Positions 1 through 6,831 of a DNA stretch of 9,737 nt are shown here, in pieces. The stretch spans positions 1-9,737 of the forward strand of contig JAJRWW010000189.1 in NCBI GenBank assembly GCA_024276595.1. Direction: 5' to 3'. The stretch is from Myxococcota bacterium (GTDB lineage: Bacteria; Myxococcota_A; Polyangia; HGW-17; JAJRWW01). The translations under genes were made by a program, and so were the position numbers. The stretch's first letter is position 1, and each line of letters opens with the position of its first letter. The notes beneath the pieces were generated by a model. That model was given only the letters and a program-made list of their open reading frames with translations. It did not search any database and was not told the DNA's origin.

Positions 1-1
1 A

Positions 2-673
2 GGGCGACGGCCCGGCTGCGTGGACTGCCACAAGGTGCACGCGCCCAGGCCCAAGGGGGGGGGTCACCGGCAGATAGCCGGCAGGTGTCGGCGCTGTCAC
101 GGGAAGGTCTACGGGCAGTTTGCCAGCAGCGTCCACGGGGCTGCGCTTTTCGGAGAGGGGTCGGCCGACGTGCCCACCTGCACTGACTGCCACCGAGTCC
201 ACGACATCCGAAACCCGGGCGCTCCCGGCTATCGCGCCCGGATACCCGAGCTGTGCGGGCACTGCCACGGCAACCGTCGCCTCATGAAGAAGTACGGGCT
301 CTCTCCCGATGTGCTCAGCTCCTACCTGGACGACTTCCACGGAGTGACCCTGCGATTTTATCGCAAGGAAAAAAAGGACGTGCGCAAGATCGCCCTCTGC
401 GTGGACTGCCACGGGATCCACGACATAAAGTCCTCCCGCGGGGGAGACAAGGCCGCGGTGAAGAGGCTGCTTTTGACCAGGTGTCGCAGGTGCCACCCCA
501 GGGCCACGGCGGCTTTCCCGGACGCCTGGGTGTCCCACTGGATTCCGAGCCCGAAGCGCACCCCCCTGGTGTACTGGATCAGCCTCTTTTATCGGCTGCT
601 CATTCCGCTGATGATCGTGGGGCTCGGGCTGCAGGTGGCGCTCCACTTCTGGCGCTACGCCGTCAAACGCTGA
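2..673 (+). CDS. Multiheme cytochrome c, C-terminal part (5' end outside window)
   Basis: This is a periplasmic electron carrier anchored to the membrane by its C-terminus. The reading frame is open to the left edge. The first heme motif (CVDCH, bases 17-31) precedes any usable start, so the gene is truncated by the window. Six CXXCH motifs are visible, at bases 17-31, 86-100, 179-193, 254-268, 398-412 and 482-496. They form three pairs in which a CxDCHxxH motif is followed 23 to 28 residues later by a plain CXXCH. Each pair is followed by an extra His in a Ser/Phe-His context (SSVHGAA, DDFHGVT, WVSHWIP), which are plausible distal heme ligands. A hydrophobic helix near bases 563-655, ending HFWRYAVKR, is the likely membrane anchor. 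The cytochrome b gene starts 10 bases after the stop, which suggests one operon and electron flow from quinol through heme b to these hemes. The exact family and total heme number are unknown because the N-terminus is missing. Confidence 0.92.
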   Translation, partial: GRRPGCVDCHKVHAPRPKGGGHRQIAGRCRRCHGKVYGQFASSVHGAALFGEGSADVPTCTDCHRVHDIRNPGAPGYRARIPELCGHCHGNRRLMKKYGLSPDVLSSYLDDFHGVTLRFYRKEKKDVRKIALCVDCHGIHDIKSSRGGDKAAVKRLLLTRCRRCHPRATAAFPDAWVSHWIPSPKRTPLVYWISLFYRLLIPLMIVGLGLQVALHFWRYAVKR

Positions 674-683
674 GGAGGCACCG

Positions 684-1400
684 GTGGACAAGGAGCACAA
701 GCCCGAGCAGATCCTGCGCCACCACTGGCTCCGGCGGCTGGAGCACTGGACAGTGGCCTCCCTGTTCGTGGTGCTGGCGGTGACCGGGCTGGCGCAGAGA
801 TACCACGACGCGGCCTGGTCGGCGCAGGTGATCTCCGCGCTGGGTGGAATAGACCACACCAGGCTGGTGCACAGGCTCAGCGGCCTCGCCTTCAGCCTGG
901 TGTTCGTGCTGCACCTGACGGTGGCCTTCCTGGTGGTGCTGTGGCTGCGCTGGCAGCCGTCCATGGTGGTGTCTCTCAAGGACTTCACGGACCTCTTGCA
1001 GAACCTCCGCTACTACCTGAAGCTGGCAGATCACCCGGCACGCTGTGGGCGCTACGACTATCGAGCCAAGTTCGAGTACTGGGGGATCGTGCTGGGCAGC
1101 ACCATCATGATCGCCACTGGGTTTCTTCTCTGGTTTCCCATGTGGGTCTTTCAGACCTTCTCCTTCCTGCCGGGGGAGCTGATCCCCGCCGCCAAGATCA
1201 CTCACTCCAACGAGGCCATGCTCGCCTTGTCGGTCCTGGTGATCTGGCACATCTACAACTCGGTGTTCTCACCCGAGGTGTTTCCGCTGGACCGCTGCAT
1301 GTTCACGGGCCGCATCTCTGTCGAGCGCATGAAGCACGAGCACCCCCTGGAGTACGAGGAGCTCCTGGGGGAGGCGCCCGAGGAGCTGCGCCGTCCTTGA
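684..1400 (+). CDS. Cytochrome b, formate dehydrogenase gamma / b561-like membrane subunit
   Basis: This is a 238-residue integral membrane diheme cytochrome b, expected to oxidise quinol (or reduce quinone) and exchange electrons with the cytochrome c encoded just upstream. Four hydrophobic helices are visible at about residues 22-38, 62-88, 133-152 and 178-196. Candidate heme ligands are H21 in helix 1, H63 and H77 at helix 2, and H174 and H189 around helix 4. The 15-residue spacing of the last two resembles the gamma subunit of formate dehydrogenase N. The segment KFEYWGIVLG followed by TGFLLWFP is typical of that family. The start is GTG at 684, preceded by GAGGAGG overlapping the upstream stop region, with about 5 bases of spacing. 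No in-frame ATG fits better. The C-terminus is a charged cytoplasmic tail (EHPLEYEELLGE). No catalytic subunit is visible, so the real electron acceptor may lie upstream of the window. Confidence 0.9.
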   Translation: MDKEHKPEQILRHHWLRRLEHWTVASLFVVLAVTGLAQRYHDAAWSAQVISALGGIDHTRLVHRLSGLAFSLVFVLHLTVAFLVVLWLRWQPSMVVSLKDFTDLLQNLRYYLKLADHPARCGRYDYRAKFEYWGIVLGSTIMIATGFLLWFPMWVFQTFSFLPGELIPAAKITHSNEAMLALSVLVIWHIYNSVFSPEVFPLDRCMFTGRISVERMKHEHPLEYEELLGEAPEELRRP

Positions 1401-1407
1401 TGGGCAT

Positions 1408-1443
1408 CCAGGCCGGGCGGGCTTCGAATCAGCCCCGGCCTGG
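1408..1443. terminator. Candidate bidirectional terminator hairpin between convergent genes
   Basis: A perfect 10-base inverted repeat lies here: CCAGGCCGGG at 1408-1417 and CCCGGCCTGG at 1434-1443, with a 16-base loop. It sits in the short gap after the cytochrome b stop and covers the stop codon and last codons of glgB. Its position between convergent stops suggests a shared terminator. Neither side has a run of T residues, so it is not a classical Rho-independent terminator. It could instead stabilise mRNA ends or be a chance product of high GC. Confidence 0.5.
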
Positions 1444-3330
1444 GCGCGGCTTGAGCAGGAGCATCCCCAGGGGTGGAAGGGTGAGGCTCACCGATTGGTC
1501 CCTGCCGTGCCAGGGGACTGGCTCCCCATGCACACCGCCCAGGTTGCCCACGCCGCTGCCGCCGTACTCCTTTGCGTCGCTGTTTAGGAGCTCCTCCCAC
1601 AGCCCTGGGAGCGGGACCCCTACCCTGTAGCGCTCGCGCACGACCGGCGTGAAGCTCAGCACGGCGAGGATGGGGTTTCCGCCGCGGTCCAGGCGCAGCA
1701 GGCTGATGACGCTGTTGTCGGCGTCGGTGCAGTCCACCCACTCGAACCCCCTGGCCTCGGCGTCCAGCTCGTGCAGGGCGGGCTCGGCGCGGTAGGTCCA
1801 GTTCAGGTCGGTTACCCACCGAGCGATGCCGCTGTGGTCGGGGTCGTCGAGCAGCTCCCAGCTCAGGGAGGCATCGTGGTCCCATTCCCTCCACTGGGCC
1901 ATCTCACCGCCCATGAACAGCAGCTTCTTGCCCGGCTGCACCCACATTTGTCCCAGCAGCAGCCTCAAGTTGGCCAGCTTCTGCCAGCGGTCCCCTGGCA
2001 TCTTGGAGACCAGCGAGCCCTTCCCGTGGACCACCTCGTCGTGGGAGAGGGGCAGGACGAAGCTCTCGTGCCAGGCGTAGAGCATCCGAAAGGTCAGATC
2101 CGAGTGGTGGTACTTGCGATGGATGGGGTCGCGGGAGAAGTACGAGAGGGTGTCGTGCATCCAGCCCATGTCCCACTTGTACCCGAAGCCCAGGCCCCCG
2201 AGGTGGGTCGGCCTGGAGACTGCCGGCCAGCTCGTGGACTCCTCGGCGAGGGTCATCGCGTCTGGGAACTCCTCGTAGATCTTGCTGTTTAGGTGCTTGA
2301 GAAACTCGATGGCGCCGAGGTTCTCGCGGCCGCCGTGGGGGTTGGGCAGCCAGTCTCCATCTTCGCGCGAGTAGTCCAGGTAGAGCATGGAGGCCACCGC
2401 GTCCACCCGCAGGCCGTCGATGTGGTAGCGGTCCAGCCAAAACAACGCGTTGGCGATGAGGAAGTTGGAAACCTCGTAGCGGTCGAAGTTGAAGATCAGC
2501 GTGCCCCAGTCCCGGTGCTCCCCCTGGCGCGGATCCGCGTGCTCGAAGAGGTGGGTGCCGTCGAAGAAGGCCAACCCGTGCCCGTCCTTGGGGAAATGGG
2601 CCGGCACCCAGTCCAGCAGGACCCCCACCCCCGCCTGGTGGAGGGTGTCGACAAAGAACATGAAGTCATCCGGGGTTCCGAAACGGCTGGTGGGGGCGTA
2701 GTAGCCGATGGTCTGATAGCCCCACGAGGCGTCCAGGGGGTGCTCTGAGATGGGGAGCAGCTCCACGTGGGTGAAGCCATGGCGGAGGGCGTGATCGGCC
2801 AGGCGTGGGGCCAGCTCCCGGTAGGAGGGAAAGCGGTCGGCCCCTTGGGGAGCGCTCATCCAGGAGCCCAGGTGGACCTCGTAGATGGAGATGGGAGCTC
2901 CCAGCCGCTGAGCCTCCCCCCGCCTGCTCATCCAGGCGCCATCTCCCCACCCATGGCCGGAAAGGTCCCAGACCTTGGAGGCGGTGCGAGGCCGCAGCTC
3001 GGCGGCGAAGCCCACGGGGTCGGCCTGCTCGGCCCTGTGACCGTCACGTGAGGTCAGATCGTACTTGTACAGGGAGCCAGGGCCAACGCCAGGAACGAAC
3101 CTGACCCAGATCCCGCTCACCCCCACCGGCTCCATGGGGTCGGCCCCTGCGTCCCAGCCGTTCCAGTCTCCGATCACCGAGACCTGCCGGGCGTTGGGAG
3201 CCCAGAGGGCGAAGTGAGTGCCCCGGACGCCATCCACCTGGTGGGCGTGAGCTCCGAGCTTCTCGTAGATCCGGTAGTGGGTCCCTCGGTTCCAAAGGTG
3301 CTGATCCAGCTCTTGGATGAAGTCTGTCAC
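1429..3330 (-). CDS. glgB: 1,4-alpha-glucan branching enzyme (GlgB, GH13)
   Basis: This cytoplasmic enzyme makes the alpha-1,6 branches of glycogen by cutting an alpha-1,4 chain and re-attaching it. It has 633 residues. A short N-terminal segment (1-30) leads into a CBM48-type beta domain (about 35-115, with FALWAPNA and IGDWNGWD). The GH13 barrel follows (about 148-520), then an all-beta C-terminal domain. Catalytic motifs are intact: DWVPAHF (240-246), GLRVDAVASMLYLDYS with nucleophile D310, LAEEST with the acid/base Glu at 363 or 364, and LSHDEVVHGKGS with D431. It lacks the extra N-terminal N1 domain of the longer E. coli-type enzymes, so it is the shorter form. The start is GTG, with AGGAGG four bases upstream (3335-3340 on the plus strand). 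It lies 54 bases after the DUF349 gene on the same strand and is probably co-transcribed. No other glg gene is in view. Confidence 0.97.
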   Translation of the reverse strand: MTDFIQELDQHLWNRGTHYRIYEKLGAHAHQVDGVRGTHFALWAPNARQVSVIGDWNGWDAGADPMEPVGVSGIWVRFVPGVGPGSLYKYDLTSRDGHRAEQADPVGFAAELRPRTASKVWDLSGHGWGDGAWMSRRGEAQRLGAPISIYEVHLGSWMSAPQGADRFPSYRELAPRLADHALRHGFTHVELLPISEHPLDASWGYQTIGYYAPTSRFGTPDDFMFFVDTLHQAGVGVLLDWVPAHFPKDGHGLAFFDGTHLFEHADPRQGEHRDWGTLIFNFDRYEVSNFLIANALFWLDRYHIDGLRVDAVASMLYLDYSREDGDWLPNPHGGRENLGAIEFLKHLNSKIYEEFPDAMTLAEESTSWPAVSRPTHLGGLGFGYKWDMGWMHDTLSYFSRDPIHRKYHHSDLTFRMLYAWHESFVLPLSHDEVVHGKGSLVSKMPGDRWQKLANLRLLLGQMWVQPGKKLLFMGGEMAQWREWDHDASLSWELLDDPDHSGIARWVTDLNWTYRAEPALHELDAEARGFEWVDCTDADNSVISLLRLDRGGNPILAVLSFTPVVRERYRVGVPLPGLWEELLNSDAKEYGGSGVGNLGGVHGEPVPWHGRDQSVSLTLPPLGMLLLKPRPGRG

Positions 3331-3384
3331 CTCTCCTCCTGGCCAGCCGGGGCAGCCAAAAGGCCGCCGGGTGCGTGCTGGGGG

Positions 3385-6240
3385 CTACCTGTCGCCAGGG
3401 CCCAGGATCTCTGCGCAGGCCCTCTCAAAGCGCTCTTGCAGCGCGATCCTCTTTTCCCCTGCCACCGGGCCGACCCGGGCCCAGCTCCTTCTCAGGGCCG
3501 CCACCTGGTCGGCCATCCTCTGGGCGTCCTCCGCCCTGGACTCCTCCTTGAAGGCGTTGGATGCCATGGCCTCCTTCAGCCGGGCAGCCACCATCTCGGG
3601 GTCCTGGTCCTCCAGGTCGATTCGTCCTCCTCCCCTCCTCTCCCGGGCGCTCGTGGCGAGCACCTCCGCCTGCATGCACAGCTCGGCCTGGCGGCGAGCG
3701 TTGGCCTCTGGATCGAGGGGGGTTCCTCCGAAGGCGCCCGGGTGAGCCTCCACCGCCCTCAGGGTGAGGTCGTTCAGGCGCTCCTGCATGGGGCGCTCTT
3801 CGTCGAAGGGGATGGGCCCGATGGCCTCAAAGCGCTCCCATGTCTTCAGGGTGAGGGCGGCCAGCGACTCTGCCGTGCTGGCGTCTCCCCGGTGGTCCAG
3901 GGCTGCCTCGAGCGCATCGCACAGGGCCCGCTTCTGGGCCAGGTTCTCGCCGCGTCCCTCGTCGAGGTGGCTCTTTCGGCGGGCAAAGAACAGGTCACAG
4001 GCGGCGCGGAAGCGCTCCCATATGGCGTCAGACTTGCTTCGAGGCACCGGCCCCAGGGACTTCCACTCGGCCTGGAGGGCCTTGAGCTTCTCTGCGGTCT
4101 CCACCCACTCGGAGGATCGGGCCAGCTCCTCGGCACGCTCGCACAGCGTGGTCTTCTTCTCCAGGTTCACCTTGCGTTCGGCGTCCTGGGCCTTGAAGTG
4201 CTCCTTGCGACGGTCGAAGAACCTGTCGCAGGCCGCTCGAAAGCGTCTCCACACGGCGTCGGAGCTCTTGCGGGGAACGGGTCCGATGGCCTTCCACTCC
4301 GTTTGAAGCTGCTTGAGCCGATCCGTGGTCTCGCTCCACTGGGTGGAGTCGGCGAGCTCCTCGGCCAGGGCGCAGAGCTGCTCCTTCTCCAGGAGGTTCT
4401 CCTGGCGCTGAGTCTCCTGCTCGGCGAAAAATGGGGCGCAGCGCTCATAGGCACTGTCGCAGGCCGCCTTGAAGCGCTGCCAGCGCTCGTTGGCCTGATC
4501 CCGGGAGACAGGGCCGATCTTTTTCCACTCCTTCTGCAGGGGACGCAGCCTCCTGGCCACCTCCGCCAGGTCCTCCAGCTCTGCCAGGGCCTCTGCCTCC
4601 TTGCAGAGCTCCTCGGCGCGGGGGGTGTTCGCCCAGCGCTGCCAGCTATCGGCCTCCCGCAGGTCCTGCAGGTGCAAGTACAGACCCTGCTGCGCCTCGT
4701 CCAGGGTCGGGCGGAGCTCTCTCCATAGATCCCGGCTGGGCAGGGGCCCCGGCTTCTTGAGCGTGGCCCGGGCTTGCTTGAGGAGCCTGTCCACCTCCCG
4801 GATGTCCTCGCTGGATGTGGCCGCGCGCAGCAGCTCGATGAGCTCCTCTATGCGAGCCCTGTTCTCCTCCTTGCGCTGCTGGAAGCGAGCTCGGTCCTGC
4901 TCGTCCCTCTCCGCATAGCTTGCCGCCAGAGAGTCGAAGTGCCCCCTCTGCTCCTCGGTGGCGTCCCCGGCGACCTTGTTCCAGCGCGCCAGCAGGGGCT
5001 CGAAGCGCTTTCGGAGCACGGTCATCTTGCGGATCTCCAGGGCGCGCTCCAGCTCCGCCAGCAGCTCCTGGACACGCTCACCGGCGTCGGCTCGCGCCTG
5101 GTGGCGATCCAGCCTCCGCTGACACTGTCTGACCGCTGTGTCATATCTTTTTTGGGCCTCCTCGGCCAGGGGAGCCGGCAGCTCGCCCCGCTGCTCCCAC
5201 TGGCGCTGGAGCTCGCCGAGCCTGTCTGAGGCGTCCTCGCCATCCAGGGCCAAGATGCGTTCACAGATGGCGGCGCGTGCGTCTAGCTCGGCCTGGTGCT
5301 CGCTTCGAAGATCTCGACGTCGAGCGGCCCGATCCTCTCTGCCGGCGAGCATGGCCAGGGCCTGGTCCCGCCTCTTGGAGAAGCCCAGGAGGGCGGCCTT
5401 GAAGCGCTGCTGGATCTTTTCATCGCTGTGGGTGCGCTTGAAGGTGAGCTCGTCCCACTCGGACTGGAGGGCATCCAGTCCGCTGGAGGCCCTTTCCCAG
5501 TCGGTGGAGGCGGCCAGCTCCTCCGCACGACGACAGAGCTGGACGAGCTGAGCGTGAAGCCTCTTTTGTGCCAGGTCTTGGGCCAGCACCTCGGGATCGG
5601 GCGCTGTCAAAGTGTCGAGCCTCTTCTTCGCCCTTTTTCGGACCGCCTTTACCTTGGCTCCCTTGGCGATGGTCCGGAGGGCGTCCGGGTCGTCCACGCG
5701 TTCCAGGGCCGCCTGCGCCAGCTCCCGGCGCTGCTCCTCCAGGGCCAGTGAGCGCAAGATGGCGAGCTCCTCGATGCGGTCCAGCAGGGTCCGGCAGAGC
5801 TGGCGATCCTTTGAGGCGCGGATGACCTCTGCCAGGGCTCGCTCATCCTGGAGCCGGTCCAGGGCCAGGAGGCGGATCTCCTCGATATGGGCTCGTCGCA
5901 CTATGTCGGCCAGGTGGGTGTCCTCATGGATCTTGGCGACGGCCTGCCGGGCGGCGTCGGGGTCATCTCCCTGGACGGCGGCACAGATGCGCAGGGTGCA
6001 GGCGCGCTCTCGAGCCGCCGACGCGGTCGAGCGGCGCGAGCAGGAGTCTGCCAGCGCATCCAGGGCATCGGCGTCGTCGATCCTGGCCACTGCCAGCTCT
6101 CGCACCGCCCGGTCCTCGTCCGACTGCGCGATCTTCAGCAGGAGACTCAGGTCGTCGGCGTCCATGGCCCTTACGGCCCTGGCCCGCACCGCCGCGTCGC
6201 TGTGTTTCCAGTTCGGTCGAAACAGATCTGTAATACCCAT
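3385..6240 (-). CDS. DUF349 tandem-repeat protein, 951 residues
   Basis: This is a large, highly charged helical cytoplasmic protein with no signal peptide or membrane helix. Residues 1-205 are short helical repeats of HEAT-like character (for example AQSDEDRAVRELAVARIDDADAL). Residues from about 230 to 945 are DUF349-type units. The best copies read EWK.[IL]GPVPR, then DA.W.RFRAACD.FF.RRK, at about 568-604, 646-679 and 723-756. Degenerate copies lie near 259-290, 344-376, 417-450, 495-525, 800-830 and 917-945. Its opening segment (FRPNWKHSDAAVR) matches my memory of the start of long proteobacterial DUF349 proteins, so the N-terminus looks complete. The function of DUF349 is unknown to me. 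Start: ATG with GGAG ten bases upstream and a promoter-like sequence behind it. The glgB gene follows in the same direction. No catalytic motif is visible, so a scaffold or nucleic-acid/protein-binding role is only a guess. Confidence 0.93.
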   Translation of the reverse strand: MGITDLFRPNWKHSDAAVRARAVRAMDADDLSLLLKIAQSDEDRAVRELAVARIDDADALDALADSCSRRSTASAARERACTLRICAAVQGDDPDAARQAVAKIHEDTHLADIVRRAHIEEIRLLALDRLQDERALAEVIRASKDRQLCRTLLDRIEELAILRSLALEEQRRELAQAALERVDDPDALRTIAKGAKVKAVRKRAKKRLDTLTAPDPEVLAQDLAQKRLHAQLVQLCRRAEELAASTDWERASSGLDALQSEWDELTFKRTHSDEKIQQRFKAALLGFSKRRDQALAMLAGREDRAARRRDLRSEHQAELDARAAICERILALDGEDASDRLGELQRQWEQRGELPAPLAEEAQKRYDTAVRQCQRRLDRHQARADAGERVQELLAELERALEIRKMTVLRKRFEPLLARWNKVAGDATEEQRGHFDSLAASYAERDEQDRARFQQRKEENRARIEELIELLRAATSSEDIREVDRLLKQARATLKKPGPLPSRDLWRELRPTLDEAQQGLYLHLQDLREADSWQRWANTPRAEELCKEAEALAELEDLAEVARRLRPLQKEWKKIGPVSRDQANERWQRFKAACDSAYERCAPFFAEQETQRQENLLEKEQLCALAEELADSTQWSETTDRLKQLQTEWKAIGPVPRKSSDAVWRRFRAACDRFFDRRKEHFKAQDAERKVNLEKKTTLCERAEELARSSEWVETAEKLKALQAEWKSLGPVPRSKSDAIWERFRAACDLFFARRKSHLDEGRGENLAQKRALCDALEAALDHRGDASTAESLAALTLKTWERFEAIGPIPFDEERPMQERLNDLTLRAVEAHPGAFGGTPLDPEANARRQAELCMQAEVLATSARERRGGGRIDLEDQDPEMVAARLKEAMASNAFKEESRAEDAQRMADQVAALRRSWARVGPVAGEKRIALQERFERACAEILGPGDR
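3763..4755 (-). repeat. Tandem ~231-bp (77-residue) coding repeat array within the DUF349 gene
   Basis: The Gly of the GP[VLI] motif recurs at residues 498, 576, 653, 730 and 808, giving spacings of 78, 77, 77 and 78 residues (about 231-234 bases). The protein motif is clear across the middle copies. The DNA has diverged (compare the sense complements around 4000-4100 and 4230-4330), so this is an old repeat under protein-level constraint, not a recent duplication. A further unit is recognisable at residue 924, after a longer 116-residue step. Confidence 0.75.
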
Positions 6241-6263
6241 GGGTGCCGGTCTCCAGACACAGG

Positions 6264-6291
6264 ACTATATCCCCGTGGGCCGGGGATACAA
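6264..6291 (-). promoter_or_regulatory. Candidate promoter of the DUF349 gene with a hairpin/operator in its spacer
   Basis: Read on the minus strand, TTGTAT (6286-6291) and TATAGT (6264-6269, 5 of 6 matches to the sigma-70 -10 box) are 16 bases apart. The start codon is 23 bases beyond the -10 box. The spacer is framed by a perfect 7-base inverted repeat, TATCCCC at 6268-6274 and GGGGATA at 6282-6288, with a 7-base loop. The arms overlap both promoter boxes, as an operator would. The -35 match is poor (3 of 6). The same hairpin could instead end the thioesterase transcript, but no T-run follows it. Confidence 0.4.
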
Positions 6292-6377
6292 GGGGCACTG
6301 CGTCATGACCAGGTGAGGCGCCAGGCTCGCGTCTGCCGCAGGTGGGTCCGGAGTCGAGCTGGGTCGGTAGGGATGCG

Positions 6378-6782
6378 CTAACCCATGGCGGCGAAGGCGT
6401 TGCGAAAGCTCGGTGGGAGGGAGATGGGGCGGTTGTCCTGGTCCACCGTCACCATCACGACCCATCCCTCGGCCACGAGCGTCGAGCGGGCACCGTCCTC
6501 GGGCTCGAGGAAGATTCGCGAGCCGAGCCGAAAGCTGCGGTGGCGCATCTCCTCCAGGAAGGTCTCGATGCGCAAGGGGTCGTCGAAGGCGGCCGAAGCC
6601 AGGTAGCGGCAGTGGCTCTCCGCGATGGGCAGACGGCGGTCGTAGGGCAGGCCCACCTGGCGGAACATGTCCACCCGGCCCAGCTCGAAGTAGACGAGGT
6701 AGTTGGCATAGTAGACGATGCCTGTGGCGTCGGTCTCGGCATATCGTACGCGGGTGTGTGTTTCGAAAACTCGTGCTTGCAT
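6378..6782 (-). CDS. YbgC/FadM-like hotdog acyl-CoA thioesterase
   Basis: This is a 134-residue single hotdog-fold protein of the 4-hydroxybenzoyl-CoA thioesterase family, expected to hydrolyse acyl-CoA thioesters in the cytoplasm. The diagnostic N-terminal segment RYAETDATGIVYYANYL (residues 13-29) carries the conserved Asp (D18), followed by YFELGRVDMF (31-40), as in YbgC-type enzymes. Length is normal for the family. The ATG at 6782 is chosen because the family alignment begins a few residues before the motif and a longer frame would run far into the upstream lipoprotein gene. No clear Shine-Dalgarno sequence precedes it. It starts 49 bases after the lipoprotein stop on the same strand, so co-transcription is likely. 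In many proteobacteria YbgC sits with tol-pal genes, but no such neighbours are visible here. The substrate cannot be told from the sequence. Confidence 0.9.
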   Translation of the reverse strand: MQARVFETHTRVRYAETDATGIVYYANYLVYFELGRVDMFRQVGLPYDRRLPIAESHCRYLASAAFDDPLRIETFLEEMRHRSFRLGSRIFLEPEDGARSTLVAEGWVVMVTVDQDNRPISLPPSFRNAFAAMG

Positions 6783-6831
6783 GGTCAACAGGTTGTCGGT
6801 GGCACTGGTGGCAGCCGGGGGCGGGGCGTCG

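Noticed and set aside
941..1630. Plus-strand frame running from the cytochrome b gene into the 3' end of glgB
   Set aside because: It is out of frame with the cytochrome b gene, of low-quality composition, and lacks a ribosome-binding site and any domain.
3214..4728. Long plus-strand open frame (504 codons) opposite glgB and the DUF349 gene
   Set aside because: It spans two real genes and their gap, and its Leu/Gly-rich pseudo-repeats merely mirror the DUF349 repeats on the other strand.
3763..4755. Possible CRISPR array or recent DNA duplication in the 231-base repeats
   Set aside because: The units are long, diverged and in frame with no spacer pattern. They reflect protein domain repeats.
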